Shown: positions 1-10,126 of the stretch, piece after piece | Layout: every line of letters starts with the position of its first letter | Position numbering within the stretch: position 1 is the stretch's first letter | DNA from: Gammaproteobacteria bacterium Ga0074134 | Lineage (GTDB): Bacteria; Pseudomonadota; Gammaproteobacteria; Ga0077554; Ga007554 | NCBI GenBank assembly: GCA_001464965.1 | Contig: LNEJ01000066.1 | Span: forward strand, 1-44,824 | Direction: 5' to 3' | DNA length: 44,824 nt | Translations under genes and position numbers: made by a program | Notes under the pieces: generated by a model | Database searches by the model: none | The model's input: only the letters and a program-made list of their open reading frames with translations | What the model was told of the DNA's origin: nothing

Positions 1-2211
1 ATGTATGGCTGCAATCTTTACCTGTCTTCCCTCATCAATTGAAAGCTTGGCATACTGGAAGCGTCCATGTATGTATAGCGAGCACGGCGACACTATCAAG
101 ATAAGTGTTTTGCGACGCGAGGATGGGTCAAGCTCTTGGGCCAGATATTCGCAGATGACGCGATTGAATGGCTCTGTGATTACCTTGCGGTTGAAATCTT
201 CGATTTCCAGCTTGATTTCATCCGGGGCCTTGAAGAGTTCAATCTGGTTTTTGCGAACGTCGTAGATCTTGATCTCATCGCCGATCTTCCAGGCAATGCC
301 GTTGGTGGAGAGCTCGGTCTTGATTTGAATCGGCGGTTCGTAATCGACAAGAAAGCCGTCGATGACGGCCTCGCGGTAGCTGTAGGTGTAGATCGGTGCA
401 CCGAAAATCTGCGTAGTATGCAGGGCCGGGGTGGCAGTGAGACCGATTTTGCAGGCGTCGAAGTAGTCCAGAACACGGCGGTACTTGGAGATGTAATCAT
501 CAAAACCACGGAAAGTCATCTCGGTGTCGGAGAGTTCACGGTCCAGTAGATAGCCACGGTGGCACTCATCCACCACGATGCAGTCATATTGGTCGACAGC
601 GGGCAAGGCTGAATCTTCGGCAGCGAACAACAGGCGCTGCACCATGCCTTGCACGGTGGCGATGTGGACGGCGGTTTCCGTGTCTGGGGCCTGCTCCTCC
701 AGCTCCTTGATGCCGAAGGTGTCGGCAAAGGTCTGGAGGTTTTCCATGCGGGTATCTTTGAAGGCGTTGGCAGCCTGTTCGCCCAAAGCCGAGCGATCAA
801 CCAGGAAGAGAATGCGGCGGAAGCGCTGGGCCTTGAGCAGGCGGTAGATCAAGGCGATGCAGGTTTTGGTCTTGCCGGTGCCCGTGGCCATGGCGAGCAG
901 CATTGCGCGTTGCCCGGCCTCGATGGCTCGCTCGGCGGCGCGGATGGCGTCCTGCTGGTAGTGGCGCAGAGGGAAGCCGTAGTTGAATGGCGTGTTCGCC
1001 AGTTGCTCGTGAGCACGGGCTTCGTCGCGTTTGATGAGTGCGGTCAATCCCTCCGGCGTGTACCAGCCATCCAGAGGATGGCCGATGTTATCCGCGCGGC
1101 GCAGGTCGCAGAACCAGATGCCGCTCTTGGTGGCAAGCTGGCGCAGAAAAGGACGGCCATTGGATGAGAACGCAAAGGGGATGCGGTTGGCGGCATCGCT
1201 ACCCCAATTTTCCGCCGGTAGCATGGTCTCGCTGCTCGGGGTGAATGTGCGACTGTAGCGCTTGGCCTGCTGCAATGCGCTGGAAACATCGACGTTCTTG
1301 CGCTTGGCTTCGACCACGGCAACCGGGGTCAAGCCGATGAACAGCACGTAATCCGCCGGGCCGCTTTCGGTAGGCCATTCGGCGATGGCGCGATTCCGGT
1401 TCTTCTCCGGGCGGATGCCCTGGTTGAATTTGAGGGCTTCTGAATCGGCTTCCCAACCGGCTAGCCGCAGTTGCTGGTCGATCAGCCTGCGGGTGTCAGC
1501 CTCGTCCAGTTGCACCGCGCTGGCGGCTGACTTGGCGGCGGTGAGCAGTTTAACGAAGACATCTTTGGGTTGTGCAGCGGCGATGCTCTGCTTTTCGGCC
1601 AGGCTTTTTACGAGTGCGAGCTTGGCCTGCTCCGTTTCGGTGGCCATGCTTTCCCAAAAGGCCTGCTCATCCTTAGCTTCGCGCAGGCTTATTTCGGTAG
1701 CGCTCAACTTTTCCGCCACCTGGGCATGGGTAGCCCGGTAATCGGCAAGCGTATGGTTGAGGCGTGCCATTTCAGCGCGCAACTCCGCACTTTCGTCCTT
1801 GGGCGGGGGCGGAGGAATAAAAGGGCCGGATTTATAGGCCGCGTCCTTGAAGGTGCGATGGAACCACAGACCCAGTTGCCAAGTGAGCTTGAGCGCTGTC
1901 AGCGCAGTGCGATGGTCGCCGGATAGTGCGTGGCTGGCCGCGTTGCCGGCACGGCGCACCTCGCCGAACATCTGGAAAACCTCGCGCGGCAGGATGCCGC
2001 TGTCCTGCAATCGACGCAGGAGGTCATGCTGGGTTTCTTCCGGGGAGACATAAAGGCCGGTGCGCGCTGCCAGCATTTGGGCCAGGGATTCGGCCAGTTG
2101 GCGCAATTTGAGAAGGCAGGTGTTGGGATCGTTGGCGAAATATTTTTCGGCGAGCATGCCCAGACGGAGCAGTTGCTCGTCGTGCTGGCTCAATACCGAA
2201 AAGTTTGACAT
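1..2211 (-). CDS. hsdR: Type I restriction enzyme R subunit HsdR, 5' part (no stop in window)
   Basis: HsdR is the ATP-dependent translocase and nuclease subunit of type I restriction systems. I translated the open frame by hand; it has no stop before the window edge. It begins MSNFSVLSQHDEQL after a good ribosome-binding site (AGGGGAAG). In order it shows a DUF4145-like N-terminal domain (about 10-125), a coiled-coil stretch (about 145-230), a PD-(D/E)XK nuclease region with VVEAKR near residue 300, and SF2 helicase motifs: ATGTGKT near 443 (Walker A), VVDECH near 547 (motif II) and GLTATP (motif III). After SRRKTLI, near base 100, the familiar helicase continuation is not recognisable although the frame stays open. 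This suggests an insertion or rearrangement there. No hsdM or hsdS is visible; they could lie to the left. It follows uvrA on the same strand after a 191-base gap. Confidence 0.85.
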   Translation of the reverse strand, partial: MSNFSVLSQHDEQLLRLGMLAEKYFANDPNTCLLKLRQLAESLAQMLAARTGLYVSPEETQHDLLRRLQDSGILPREVFQMFGEVRRAGNAASHALSGDHRTALTALKLTWQLGLWFHRTFKDAAYKSGPFIPPPPPKDESAELRAEMARLNHTLADYRATHAQVAEKLSATEISLREAKDEQAFWESMATETEQAKLALVKSLAEKQSIAAAQPKDVFVKLLTAAKSAASAVQLDEADTRRLIDQQLRLAGWEADSEALKFNQGIRPEKNRNRAIAEWPTESGPADYVLFIGLTPVAVVEAKRKNVDVSSALQQAKRYSRTFTPSSETMLPAENWGSDAANRIPFAFSSNGRPFLRQLATKSGIWFCDLRRADNIGHPLDGWYTPEGLTALIKRDEARAHEQLANTPFNYGFPLRHYQQDAIRAAERAIEAGQRAMLLAMATGTGKTKTCIALIYRLLKAQRFRRILFLVDRSALGEQAANAFKDTRMENLQTFADTFGIKELEEQAPDTETAVHIATVQGMVQRLLFAAEDSALPAVDQYDCIVVDECHRGYLLDRELSDTEMTFRGFDDYISKYRRVLDYFDACKIGLTATPALHTTQIFGAPIYTYSYREAVIDGFLVDYEPPIQIKTELSTNGIAWKIGDEIKIYDVRKNQIELFKAPDEIKLEIEDFNRKVITEPFNRVICEYLAQELDPSSRRKTLILIVSPCSLYIHGRFQYAKLSIDEGRQVKIAAIH

Positions 2212-2402
2212 TGCCGCTTCCCCTGCTTTACCGGGCCGCACTTGCCGGTTTGCCTTGCGTCTTGTTGGTTTTGATGCTGCCTTTTGCTGATTCTAGCATG
2301 GCCGCAGTAGGGGACGGCGATCACCCGCCACCCCTACCTGAACACCCCATCTAACTGCCGTTTCAAGGCTTGACCGTTCTCGCCTCGCGGCCTCTAAGCC
2401 CG

Positions 2403-5243
2403 TCAGGCAGGCAGATGTTCCCGCTCCAGCACCGATCTGAGAAACCGCCCGGTGTGCGAATCGGGGTGCGCGGCGATATCCTCGGGCGTGCCGACGGCCA
2501 GCACTTCTCCACCCTTGTCGCCGCCTTCCGGCCCCATGTCGATGAGCCAGTCGGCGGTTTTGATGACGTCGAGGTTGTGTTCGATTACCACGATGGTGTT
2601 GCCGTGGTCGCGTAACTGGTGCAGCACGGCGAGCAGTTGTTTGATGTCGTGGAAGTGCAGGCCGGTGGTGGGTTCGTCGAGGATATAGAGTGTGCTGCCG
2701 GATTCGCGCTTGGAGAGTTCACGCGACAGCTTGACGCGCTGTGCTTCGCCGCCAGACAGGGTGGTGGCGTTCTGGCCGAGCTTGATGTAGGACAGCCCGA
2801 CATCCATCAGGGTTTGCAGTTTGCGGTGGATGACGGGCACGGCGCTGAAGAAGTTCAACGCGTCTTCGATAGTCATATCCAGCACTTCCTGGATGTTCCT
2901 GCCCTTGTAGCGCACTTCCAGCGTCTCGCGATTATAGCGTTTACCCTTGCACACATCGCACGGCACATAGATGTCGGGCAGAAAGTGCATCTCCACCTTG
3001 ATTACGCCGTCGCCCTGGCAGGCCTCGCAGCGCCCACCCTTGACGTTGAAACTGAAGCGGCCCGGATTGTAGCCGCGTGCCCGCGCCTCCTGTGTGCCTG
3101 AGAACAGTTCGCGGATCGGCGTGAACAGGCCGGTGTACGTGGCGGGGTTGGAACGCGGTGTGCGCCCGATGGGACTCTGGTCGATGTTTACCACCTTCTC
3201 GAACTGCTCCAGGCCGATGATCTCCGCGCAGGGCGCGGGCTCTTCAGTGCTGCCGTAGAGCGCGCGCGCCGCCTGGCGGTAGAGGGTGTCGTTGACCAGG
3301 GTGGATTTACCGGAGCCGGACACGCCGGTGACGCAGGTCATCAGCCCTAGCGGGATGTCGACATTGACGCCCTTCAAGTTGTTGCCGCTGGCGCCGCGGA
3401 TGAGTAGCTGGCGTTCAGGATCGGGTGCGATGCGTGCGATGGGCAGGTCGATCTTGCGGTGGCCGCACAGGTATTGTCCGGTGAGCGATGCGGGATTGGC
3501 GATGATCTCTTGCGGCGTGCCTTGCGCCACGATCTTTCCGCCATGCACGCCCGCGCCGGGGCCGATGTCGACCACGTAATCGGCGAGGCGGATGGCGTCC
3601 TCGTCGTGCTCGACCACGATTACGGTATTGCCCAGGTCACGCAGATAGACCAAGGTGTGTAGCAAGCGCTCGTTGTCACGCTGGTGCAGGCCAATGGAGG
3701 GCTCGTCCAGCACATACATCACGCCCACCAGCCCCGCGCCGATCTGGCTGGCGAGCCGGATACGCTGCGCCTCGCCGCCTGACAGGGAGTCGGCGCTGCG
3801 GTTCAGAGTGAGGTAGTCCAGCCCGACGTTGACCAAAAAATCCAGCCGTTGGCCGACCTCCTTGACGATCTTGGCGGCGATTTCACCGCGCCAGCCGGGC
3901 AGTATCAGCCCGCCGAAAAACTCCCGTGCCCGTCCCACCGGCATGGCGACCGTTTCGGGCAGGGTTTTGCCGCCCACAAACACATTGCGCGCCTCGCGCC
4001 GCAGCCGGGCACCGTGACAGTCGGGGCAGGGCTGGGTGCTCAGGTATTTGGAAAGCTCCTCGCGCACCGCGCCGGATTCGGTTTCGCGGTGGCGGCGTGT
4101 CATGTTGGGGATGACGCCTTCGAAGGGGTGGGCGCGCCGGGCGGGTACGCCGCGCTCATTGTAGTAATCAAATTCGATATCTTCCTTGCCGCTGCCGAAC
4201 AGGATGATGTCACGCACGCGCTGCGGCAGATCCTGGAAGGGGACCTCGACATCGAAACCGTAGTGCCCGGCCAGCGCGCTGATCATCTGAAAATAGTAGG
4301 CATTGCGGCGATCCCAGCCGCGCACCGCGCCGCCTGCCAGGCTCAGCTCGGGATTGGATACCACGCGCGCCGGGTCGAAGAACTGCTTGATCCCTAAACC
4401 ATCGCAGCCAGGGCAGGCCCCCGCCGGGTTGTTGAACGAAAACAGGCGCGGCTCCAGTTCGGTGATGCTGTAACCACACTGCGGACAGGCGAATTTGGCG
4501 GAAAATACCACATCATCATGAGTGGGGTCGTCCATGAACGCCACGCGTGCCAGGCCGTCGGCCAGGCGCAACGCCGTCTCGAACGATTCCGCCAGGCGCT
4601 GCTGCACCTCGGGGCGTACCTTGAAACGGTCCACCACCACCTCGATGGTGTGCTTTTTACGCAGATCGAGCTTGGGCGCCTGATCCAGCTCCACCACCGT
4701 GCCGTCGATGCGCGCCCGCACGTAACCTTGCGCGCGCAGCTCCTCCAGCACCTCGGCGTATTCGCCCTTGCGCCCTTCCACCACCGGCGCGAGCAGCATC
4801 AGCCGTGTTTCGGCGGGCAGTGCCAGCACATGATCAACCATCTGGCTGACGGTCTGGGCATCGAGCACCACGCCATGTTCCGGGCAGCGCGGCTCGCCGG
4901 CGCGGGCATAGAGCAGGCGCAGGTAATCGTAAATTTCGGTGACGGTGCCGACCGTGGAGCGCGGGTTATGTGAAGTGGATTTCTGTTCGATGGAAATCGC
5001 GGGCGACAGGCCCTCGATGTGGTCCACATCCGGTTTTTCCATGATCGCCAGAAACTGGCGCGCATAGCTCGACAGCGACTCCACGTAGCGCCGCTGCCCC
5101 TCGGCATAGATGGTGTCGAAGGCCAGGGATGATTTGCCGGAGCCGGACAGGCCGGTGATCACGATCAGCTTGCCGCGCGGCAGGTCAAGGTCAATGTTTT
5201 GTAAATTATGAGTACGGGCGCCGCGGATGCGGATGGTTTCCAT
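2403..5243 (-). CDS. uvrA: UvrABC excision nuclease subunit A
   Basis: This is the DNA damage-recognition ATPase of nucleotide excision repair. At 946 aa it matches the family (E. coli 940). Visible are the first Walker A (GLSGSGKSS, about residue 31), a zinc-binding block (CPQCGYS with ACPGC downstream), an ABC signature ([12 protein letters not shown]), the second Walker A (GVSGSGKST), a second zinc module (CEACQGDG with PCDVC) and a second signature ([12 protein letters not shown]). The start is set at [15 protein letters not shown], which is where the family begins; the frame stays open upstream but that part has no family resemblance. It is divergent from a YajR-like exporter and close to ssb, a common proteobacterial arrangement. 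I saw no CTGT-N8-ACAG LexA box in the divergent region, so SOS control is not supported. Confidence 0.97.
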   Translation of the reverse strand: METIRIRGARTHNLQNIDLDLPRGKLIVITGLSGSGKSSLAFDTIYAEGQRRYVESLSSYARQFLAIMEKPDVDHIEGLSPAISIEQKSTSHNPRSTVGTVTEIYDYLRLLYARAGEPRCPEHGVVLDAQTVSQMVDHVLALPAETRLMLLAPVVEGRKGEYAEVLEELRAQGYVRARIDGTVVELDQAPKLDLRKKHTIEVVVDRFKVRPEVQQRLAESFETALRLADGLARVAFMDDPTHDDVVFSAKFACPQCGYSITELEPRLFSFNNPAGACPGCDGLGIKQFFDPARVVSNPELSLAGGAVRGWDRRNAYYFQMISALAGHYGFDVEVPFQDLPQRVRDIILFGSGKEDIEFDYYNERGVPARRAHPFEGVIPNMTRRHRETESGAVREELSKYLSTQPCPDCHGARLRREARNVFVGGKTLPETVAMPVGRAREFFGGLILPGWRGEIAAKIVKEVGQRLDFLVNVGLDYLTLNRSADSLSGGEAQRIRLASQIGAGLVGVMYVLDEPSIGLHQRDNERLLHTLVYLRDLGNTVIVVEHDEDAIRLADYVVDIGPGAGVHGGKIVAQGTPQEIIANPASLTGQYLCGHRKIDLPIARIAPDPERQLLIRGASGNNLKGVNVDIPLGLMTCVTGVSGSGKSTLVNDTLYRQAARALYGSTEEPAPCAEIIGLEQFEKVVNIDQSPIGRTPRSNPATYTGLFTPIRELFSGTQEARARGYNPGRFSFNVKGGRCEACQGDGVIKVEMHFLPDIYVPCDVCKGKRYNRETLEVRYKGRNIQEVLDMTIEDALNFFSAVPVIHRKLQTLMDVGLSYIKLGQNATTLSGGEAQRVKLSRELSKRESGSTLYILDEPTTGLHFHDIKQLLAVLHQLRDHGNTIVVIEHNLDVIKTADWLIDMGPEGGDKGGEVLAVGTPEDIAAHPDSHTGRFLRSVLEREHLPA

Positions 5244-5273
5244 GCGACTACCTACTACCTGACTAGGTCTGCT

Positions 5274-5303
5274 AGTATACGCCCTTTTACCCCCATCAGG
5301 CAA
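5274..5303 (-). promoter_or_regulatory. Candidate sigma-70 promoter of uvrA
   Basis: On the minus strand TTGCCT is followed after 18 bases by TATACT, about 30 bases upstream of the uvrA start. Both hexamers are near consensus. The site was found by reading only. Confidence 0.5.
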
Positions 5304-5357
5304 AGAGCAGAGCACACCGTGGTTCGACGAACAAAGCAACACGTACATCAGCAGGGC

Positions 5358-6719
5358 ATGAACCCAGGGGAACGCAAGGCCGCGTTCTCGCTGTCCAGTA
5401 TCTATGCGCTACGCATGATGGGATTATTCATGATCCTGCCGGTATTCTCGCTCTATGCGCACGATCATCTGAGTGGTGCTACGCCCATGCTGATCGGCCT
5501 GGCGATCGGGATTTACGGCCTCGCCAATGCCGTTTTCCAGATCCCCTTCGGCATGCTGTCCGACCGTTTCGGACGCAAGCCCATCATCGCATCCGGCTTG
5601 GTGATCTTCGCTATCGGCAGCGTGGTGGCCGCGATGGCCGACTCAATCACTGGCGTCATCATTGGCCGTGCCTTGCAGGGCAGCGGAGCAATCGCCGCCG
5701 CCGTCATGGCGCTGGCCGCCGATCTCACCCGCGAGGAACACCGTCTCAAAATCATGGCCGTGATTGGCATGACCATCGGCCTGTCATTCTCCCTGTCATT
5801 CGTCGCCGGGCCTCTCCTTAACAGTTGGATCGGCGTCCCCGGCATTTTCTGGCTCACCGCCGTGCTGGCGCTGAGCGGCATCGCTGTGTTGCATTTCGGC
5901 GTGCCGCAACCGGAGCACAGCACATTCCATCGCGATGCCGAGGCCGTCCCGGGGCAATTCAAGGATATTCTTGCGGACAGGGAGCTGCTGCGCCTGAATT
6001 TTGGCATCTTCGCGCTGCACATGATTTTGATGGCGAGCTTCGTGGTGGTGCCGGTGGCGTTGCGTGATCACGCCGGACTCGGCGCCGGCCAGCACTGGAT
6101 GGTTTATCTGGGTGTGCAACTGGTGTCGATGGTGGCGATGGTGCCGCTCATCGTCCAGGCCGAAAAACACCGCCGCATGAAGCAGGTGTTCGTAGGCTCA
6201 GTTATTGCGGTAGCGCTGAGTCAAGCCGGACTGACCTTCGCCCATGATTCGCTGGCGGGCATCTCGTTGTTGCTGGTGCTGTTTTTTATGGCGTTTAATG
6301 TGCTGGAGGCCACGCTGCCCTCCCTGATCGCAAAGACCGCGCCTTCCCATAAAAAGGGCACGGCGATGGGCATCTACTCCACTACCCAGTTTTTGGGGGC
6401 CTTTTGCGGCGGGACGCTGGGCGGCTGGTTGTACGGCGCGTCCGGCCTGGGAAGCGTATTTTTGCTGTGCGCGATCATCGCGGCGGTTTGGGCGGGGCTG
6501 GCGGCCACCATGCGCTCCCCGCGTTATCTGAGCAATCATATGGTGAACGTTGGGCAGATCGACGAGGGGCAGGCGCGTGAGCTGACAACGCGCATGGCGC
6601 AAGTAAAAGGGGTGGCCGAAGTGACGGTCATCGCCGCAGATGGCGTCGCCTACCTCAAGGTTGATCCGCACATTTTGGATAATGACGCACTGCGTGAATT
6701 TTCAGCGGTGAAGGCGTAA
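5358..6719 (+). CDS. yajR: MFS efflux transporter, YajR-like, with C-terminal YAM domain
   Basis: This is an inner-membrane major facilitator transporter of 453 aa (E. coli YajR 454) and probably a proton-driven exporter; the substrate is unknown. The start [19 protein letters not shown] fits the family; the frame upstream is open but overlaps uvrA and does not look like family sequence. About 12 hydrophobic helices span residues 15-395. MFS motif A is clear in the first cytoplasmic loop ([11 protein letters not shown]). The final 60 residues form a soluble ferredoxin-like tail ([21 protein letters not shown]), as in the YAM domain of YajR. That tail is what separates it from other drug-efflux MFS proteins. 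It lies between uvrA and ssb. The transporter call is firm and the YajR subfamily likely. Confidence 0.85.
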   Translation: MNPGERKAAFSLSSIYALRMMGLFMILPVFSLYAHDHLSGATPMLIGLAIGIYGLANAVFQIPFGMLSDRFGRKPIIASGLVIFAIGSVVAAMADSITGVIIGRALQGSGAIAAAVMALAADLTREEHRLKIMAVIGMTIGLSFSLSFVAGPLLNSWIGVPGIFWLTAVLALSGIAVLHFGVPQPEHSTFHRDAEAVPGQFKDILADRELLRLNFGIFALHMILMASFVVVPVALRDHAGLGAGQHWMVYLGVQLVSMVAMVPLIVQAEKHRRMKQVFVGSVIAVALSQAGLTFAHDSLAGISLLLVLFFMAFNVLEATLPSLIAKTAPSHKKGTAMGIYSTTQFLGAFCGGTLGGWLYGASGLGSVFLLCAIIAAVWAGLAATMRSPRYLSNHMVNVGQIDEGQARELTTRMAQVKGVAEVTVIAADGVAYLKVDPHILDNDALREFSAVKA

Positions 6720-6802
6720 TATATCCGCAAGCGGCACCGCCCCCAATGCGTTACGTGCCCTCCGGGGCATAACTTGAAACCCGAAACCTTAAGAGGCTCC
6801 CC

Positions 6803-7303
6803 ATGGCAAGAGGCATTAATAAAGTCATCCTGATCGGCAACCTCGGCAAAGATCCAGAAGTGCGCTACATGCCCTCCGGCTCCGCCGTAGCCAACGTCAC
6901 CGTCGCCACCGCCGATAGCTGGAAGGACAAACAGACCGGCGAAAAGAAGGAGAGCACCGAGTGGCACAATGTGGTGTTTTTCAACCGACTCGCGGAGATC
7001 GCGGGCGAATATCTCAAAAAAGGCTCGAAGGTGTATATCGAGGGTTCACTCAAAACGGAGAAGTACCAGGATAAAACCACCGGAGCCGACCGTTACATCA
7101 CCAAGATCGTGGCCAGCGAGATGCAAATGCTCGATAGCCGTGCCGGTGGCGGGGGGGATTTCCAGTCTTCGCAAGGGGGTGGGCGCAGCTCAAATCCCCA
7201 GGAGAGCTACTCTGAAGGGAGCAAGTCCGCAAAATCCCCCGCCGGATCGCAGCCAGCACCGGGCGGGAATTTTGATGACTTTGACGATGACATCCCGTTT
7301 TAA
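6803..7303 (+). CDS. ssb: Single-stranded DNA-binding protein
   Basis: SSB coats single-stranded DNA during replication, recombination and repair. The protein has 166 aa (E. coli 178). The N-terminal OB fold covers about residues 1-110 ([39 protein letters not shown]). A flexible Gly/Ser-rich linker follows. The acidic tip DDFDDDIPF is the conserved docking site for partner repair and replication proteins. A GAGG ribosome-binding site sits 8 bases before ATG. The gene ends just before a strong intrinsic terminator, so it appears to close its own transcript. Confidence 0.97.
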   Translation: MARGINKVILIGNLGKDPEVRYMPSGSAVANVTVATADSWKDKQTGEKKESTEWHNVVFFNRLAEIAGEYLKKGSKVYIEGSLKTEKYQDKTTGADRYITKIVASEMQMLDSRAGGGGDFQSSQGGGRSSNPQESYSEGSKSAKSPAGSQPAPGGNFDDFDDDIPF

Positions 7304-7355
7304 AGCCTGGTATGCCTGTCTCCCTTCAGGGTGAACACGAAGCAGCAAAAAGATG

Positions 7356-7381
7356 CCCCGCTTGATGCGGGGTTTTCTTTT
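7356..7381 (+). terminator. Intrinsic terminator after ssb
   Basis: A perfect 6-bp GC stem (CCCCGC / GCGGGG) with a 5-base loop is followed by TTTTCTTTTT, about 50 bases beyond the ssb stop. This is a textbook Rho-independent terminator. Confidence 0.9.
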
Positions 7382-7527
7382 TGCATGTAAGCTCCTGTTT
7401 AGAAAAAAATCGATTGTCCGATAACAGGTGACACCACTGCTGGAATTTCCCCATGATCACCGTGAAGGCATTGGCCCTTTACGGGTGTGACAATGAGGGG
7501 GCAATGCATTAACAAGGGAGATGAGAT

Positions 7528-10047
7528 ATGCCGATGAAAAGCACAATGCGTTCCTTCAAGTATGACTATATGGGACTGGATGCCGAGTCCATCAAATACT
7601 CGATGGCCAATCGACTTGAATACGAGGTAGGTAAGGATCTTCATACCGCTACCGATCGCGACTGGTACAACGTCACTGCCTATGCGGTGCGTGACCGCCT
7701 CATGGAGCGCTGGATGGAAACCATGCGCACCTATTACCGCGAAGATGCCAAGCGCGTCTATTACCTCTCCCTGGAATTTCTGATTGGCCGCACGCTGAGC
7801 AACAGCCTGCTCAACGTAGGGATCCAGGGAGAATGTGAAAAGGCGTTGCATGATATCGGGCTTAATCTGGAGGAGGTGCGCGAACTGGAGCCGGATGCGG
7901 CGTTGGGTAATGGCGGCCTCGGGCGGCTGGCGGCGTGTTTTCTTGATTCCATGGCAACGCTTGGCATACCGTCGTATGGCTACGGCATCCGTTATGAATA
8001 TGGCATGTTCACTCAACGTATCGAGAATGGCCACCAGGTTGAACATCCTGAAAACTGGTTGCGCTACGGCAATCCTTGGGAATTCCCGCGTCCCGAAGTG
8101 CTCTACCCTGTGAAATTTCATGGCCGGGTCGTGGAATATCCGGATGAAACTGGCCAGAAGCGCTACCACTGGGTTGATGCCGATGAAGTAATGGCGATGG
8201 CCTACGACACGCCGATTCCGGGCTATAACACCAACACCGTTAACAATATGCGTCTGTGGTCCGCCAAGGCGACGCGCGATTTTAATTTGAAATATTTCAA
8301 CGAAGGCAATTACATCAAGGCCCTGGAGGATAAAAATGAATCTGAAAATCTCTCCAAGGTACTCTATCCCGACGATACCACCGCGATGGGCCGCGAGCTG
8401 CGGCTAAAGCAGCAATATTTCTTTGTCAGCGCATCATTGCAAGACATTCTGCGCCGTTTCCATAAGGCTCATTACCACTTTGACAAGCTGCCGGAAAAGG
8501 TGGCAATCCAGCTCAACGATACCCATCCGGTGCTGGCCATTCCCGAGTTGATGCGGATATTGATGGATCTCCATGGCCTGTCATGGGAGCGCGCCTGGAA
8601 TATCACGGTGCGCACCTTCTCTTACACCAATCACACGCTGCTGCCCGAGGCACTGGAAACCTGGCCTGTGAAGCTGTTTGAGGAAATGCTGCCGCGCCAT
8701 CTGCAGATTATTTATGAAATCAACCACCACTTCCTGAAAGATGCCATGCATCAATTCCCCGGCAACTTCGATCTGTTGCGGCGCATGTCGATTGTCGATG
8801 AGGATAATGGAAAACGTATTCGCATGGGGCATCTGGCGGTAGTCGGAAGCCATAAAGTGAATGGCGTCGCGGCGCTGCACACCCTGTTGATGAAGTCGTC
8901 CACCTTTGCCGATTTTGAACGTTTCTACCCCGGCAAGATCGTCAACAAAACCAACGGCATCACGCCGCGGCGCTGGTTGCACCATGCCAATCCGCTGCTC
9001 TCTAATCTCATTACCTCGCGTATTGGCGATGAATGGACTGCAAATCTTGATGAGCTGAGGAAGCTGGCTCCACTGGCCGATGATCCCGTCTTCCGTGACG
9101 AATTTCGCGCCGTCAAGCGCGCAAACAAGGAGCGGGTTGCAGGGCTGGTCAAAAAACACCTGGGTATAGACGTCAATCCTGACGCGATGTTCGATGTGCA
9201 CATCAAGCGCATTCATGAATATAAGCGCCAGTTGCTAAACGTGCTGCATATCATTACGGTGTACAACCGCATCCGTTCCAATCCCGGTGCGCATGTCGTG
9301 CCGCGCCTGGTGATTTTTGCCGGCAAGGCGGCGCCGGGTTATGCAATGGCCAAACTGATTATCAAGCTCATCAATGACGTTGCCGACATCGTGAATAACG
9401 ATCCGGCCATCGGCAACCGCCTGAAGGTATTGTTTGTTCCCAACTACAACGTCTCCACGGCGGAAGATCTCATCCCGGCCAGCGATCTCTCGCAGCAGAT
9501 ATCCACGGCAGGCACGGAGGCTTCCGGCACGGGCAATATGAAACTCGCGCTCAATGGCGCCCTGACCATTGGCACACTGGACGGCGCGAATGTTGAAATC
9601 CGCGAAGAGGTGGGCGAGGATAATATTTTCATCTTTGGCCTGACCGCCCAGCAGGCCGAGGAGCTGCGCAGAAATGGTTACAACCCGTGGGATTATTACC
9701 ATGGCAACCAGGAGCTGAAGCAAGTGCTCGACATGATCGGCTCGGGATATTTTTCGCCCGACGAGCCTGATTTGTTCAAGCCTATCATCAATGCCTTGAC
9801 GCATAGCGGCGATCACTACCTGCTGCTTGCCGACTATGCCTCATATATATCGGCGCAAGAGCGGGTGGCCGAGCTTTATGCCGATCCTCATGAGTGGACG
9901 CGCAAGGCCATCCTCAATGTCGCGCATATGGGAAAATTCTCGAGCGACCGTACCATACGTGAATATGCTGAGGAAATATGGGACGTAAAGCCGGTAAAAA
10001 TCACGCTGGAACAGCGGGCGGAAGGTAAGAAGGTCAAGCAAAAATAA
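7528..10047 (+). CDS. glgP: Glycogen/starch/alpha-glucan phosphorylase
   Basis: GlgP releases glucose-1-phosphate from alpha-1,4-glucans with phosphate, in the cytoplasm. The protein has 839 aa, similar to bacterial GlgP/MalP and maize-type phosphorylases (about 800-840). The pyridoxal-phosphate lysine lies in GTGNMKLALNGA at residue 672, with the glucan and phosphate site features GNGGLGRLAACF, GYGIRYEYGMF and KTNGITPRRW. The start has a GGGAG ribosome-binding site. It stands alone, with no glgA, glgB, glgC or glgX nearby, between ssb and rho. The 225 bases upstream hold the ssb terminator and a short inverted repeat (CCTGTT at 7394, AACAGG at 7423) of unknown meaning. GlgP versus MalP cannot be decided from sequence alone. 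Confidence 0.95.
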   Translation: MPMKSTMRSFKYDYMGLDAESIKYSMANRLEYEVGKDLHTATDRDWYNVTAYAVRDRLMERWMETMRTYYREDAKRVYYLSLEFLIGRTLSNSLLNVGIQGECEKALHDIGLNLEEVRELEPDAALGNGGLGRLAACFLDSMATLGIPSYGYGIRYEYGMFTQRIENGHQVEHPENWLRYGNPWEFPRPEVLYPVKFHGRVVEYPDETGQKRYHWVDADEVMAMAYDTPIPGYNTNTVNNMRLWSAKATRDFNLKYFNEGNYIKALEDKNESENLSKVLYPDDTTAMGRELRLKQQYFFVSASLQDILRRFHKAHYHFDKLPEKVAIQLNDTHPVLAIPELMRILMDLHGLSWERAWNITVRTFSYTNHTLLPEALETWPVKLFEEMLPRHLQIIYEINHHFLKDAMHQFPGNFDLLRRMSIVDEDNGKRIRMGHLAVVGSHKVNGVAALHTLLMKSSTFADFERFYPGKIVNKTNGITPRRWLHHANPLLSNLITSRIGDEWTANLDELRKLAPLADDPVFRDEFRAVKRANKERVAGLVKKHLGIDVNPDAMFDVHIKRIHEYKRQLLNVLHIITVYNRIRSNPGAHVVPRLVIFAGKAAPGYAMAKLIIKLINDVADIVNNDPAIGNRLKVLFVPNYNVSTAEDLIPASDLSQQISTAGTEASGTGNMKLALNGALTIGTLDGANVEIREEVGEDNIFIFGLTAQQAEELRRNGYNPWDYYHGNQELKQVLDMIGSGYFSPDEPDLFKPIINALTHSGDHYLLLADYASYISAQERVAELYADPHEWTRKAILNVAHMGKFSSDRTIREYAEEIWDVKPVKITLEQRAEGKKVKQK

Positions 10048-10087
10048 GGGAGGCGGATTTTAGCCCCCCATCCCCTTCAGTGCATAG

Positions 10088-10121
10088 TTTGCAGGCCGAC
10101 GGGTGTCCGTCGGCCTGCAAA
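10088..10121. other. 15-bp perfect stem-loop between the convergent glgP and rho 3' ends
   Basis: TTTGCAGGCCGACGG pairs perfectly with CCGTCGGCCTGCAAA around a 4-base loop. It starts 5 bases beyond the rho stop and about 40 beyond the glgP stop. Neither strand has a T-tract after the hairpin, so it is not a standard intrinsic terminator. It may terminate weakly in both directions or protect RNA 3' ends. Confidence 0.7.
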
Positions 10122-10126
10122 AAATA

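Noticed and set aside
3849-4397. Plus-strand open frame opposite uvrA
   Set aside because: No family resemblance; uvrA reads through the whole interval.
5244-5357. LexA/SOS box in the uvrA upstream region
   Set aside because: No CTGT-N8-ACAG pattern could be found by reading either strand.
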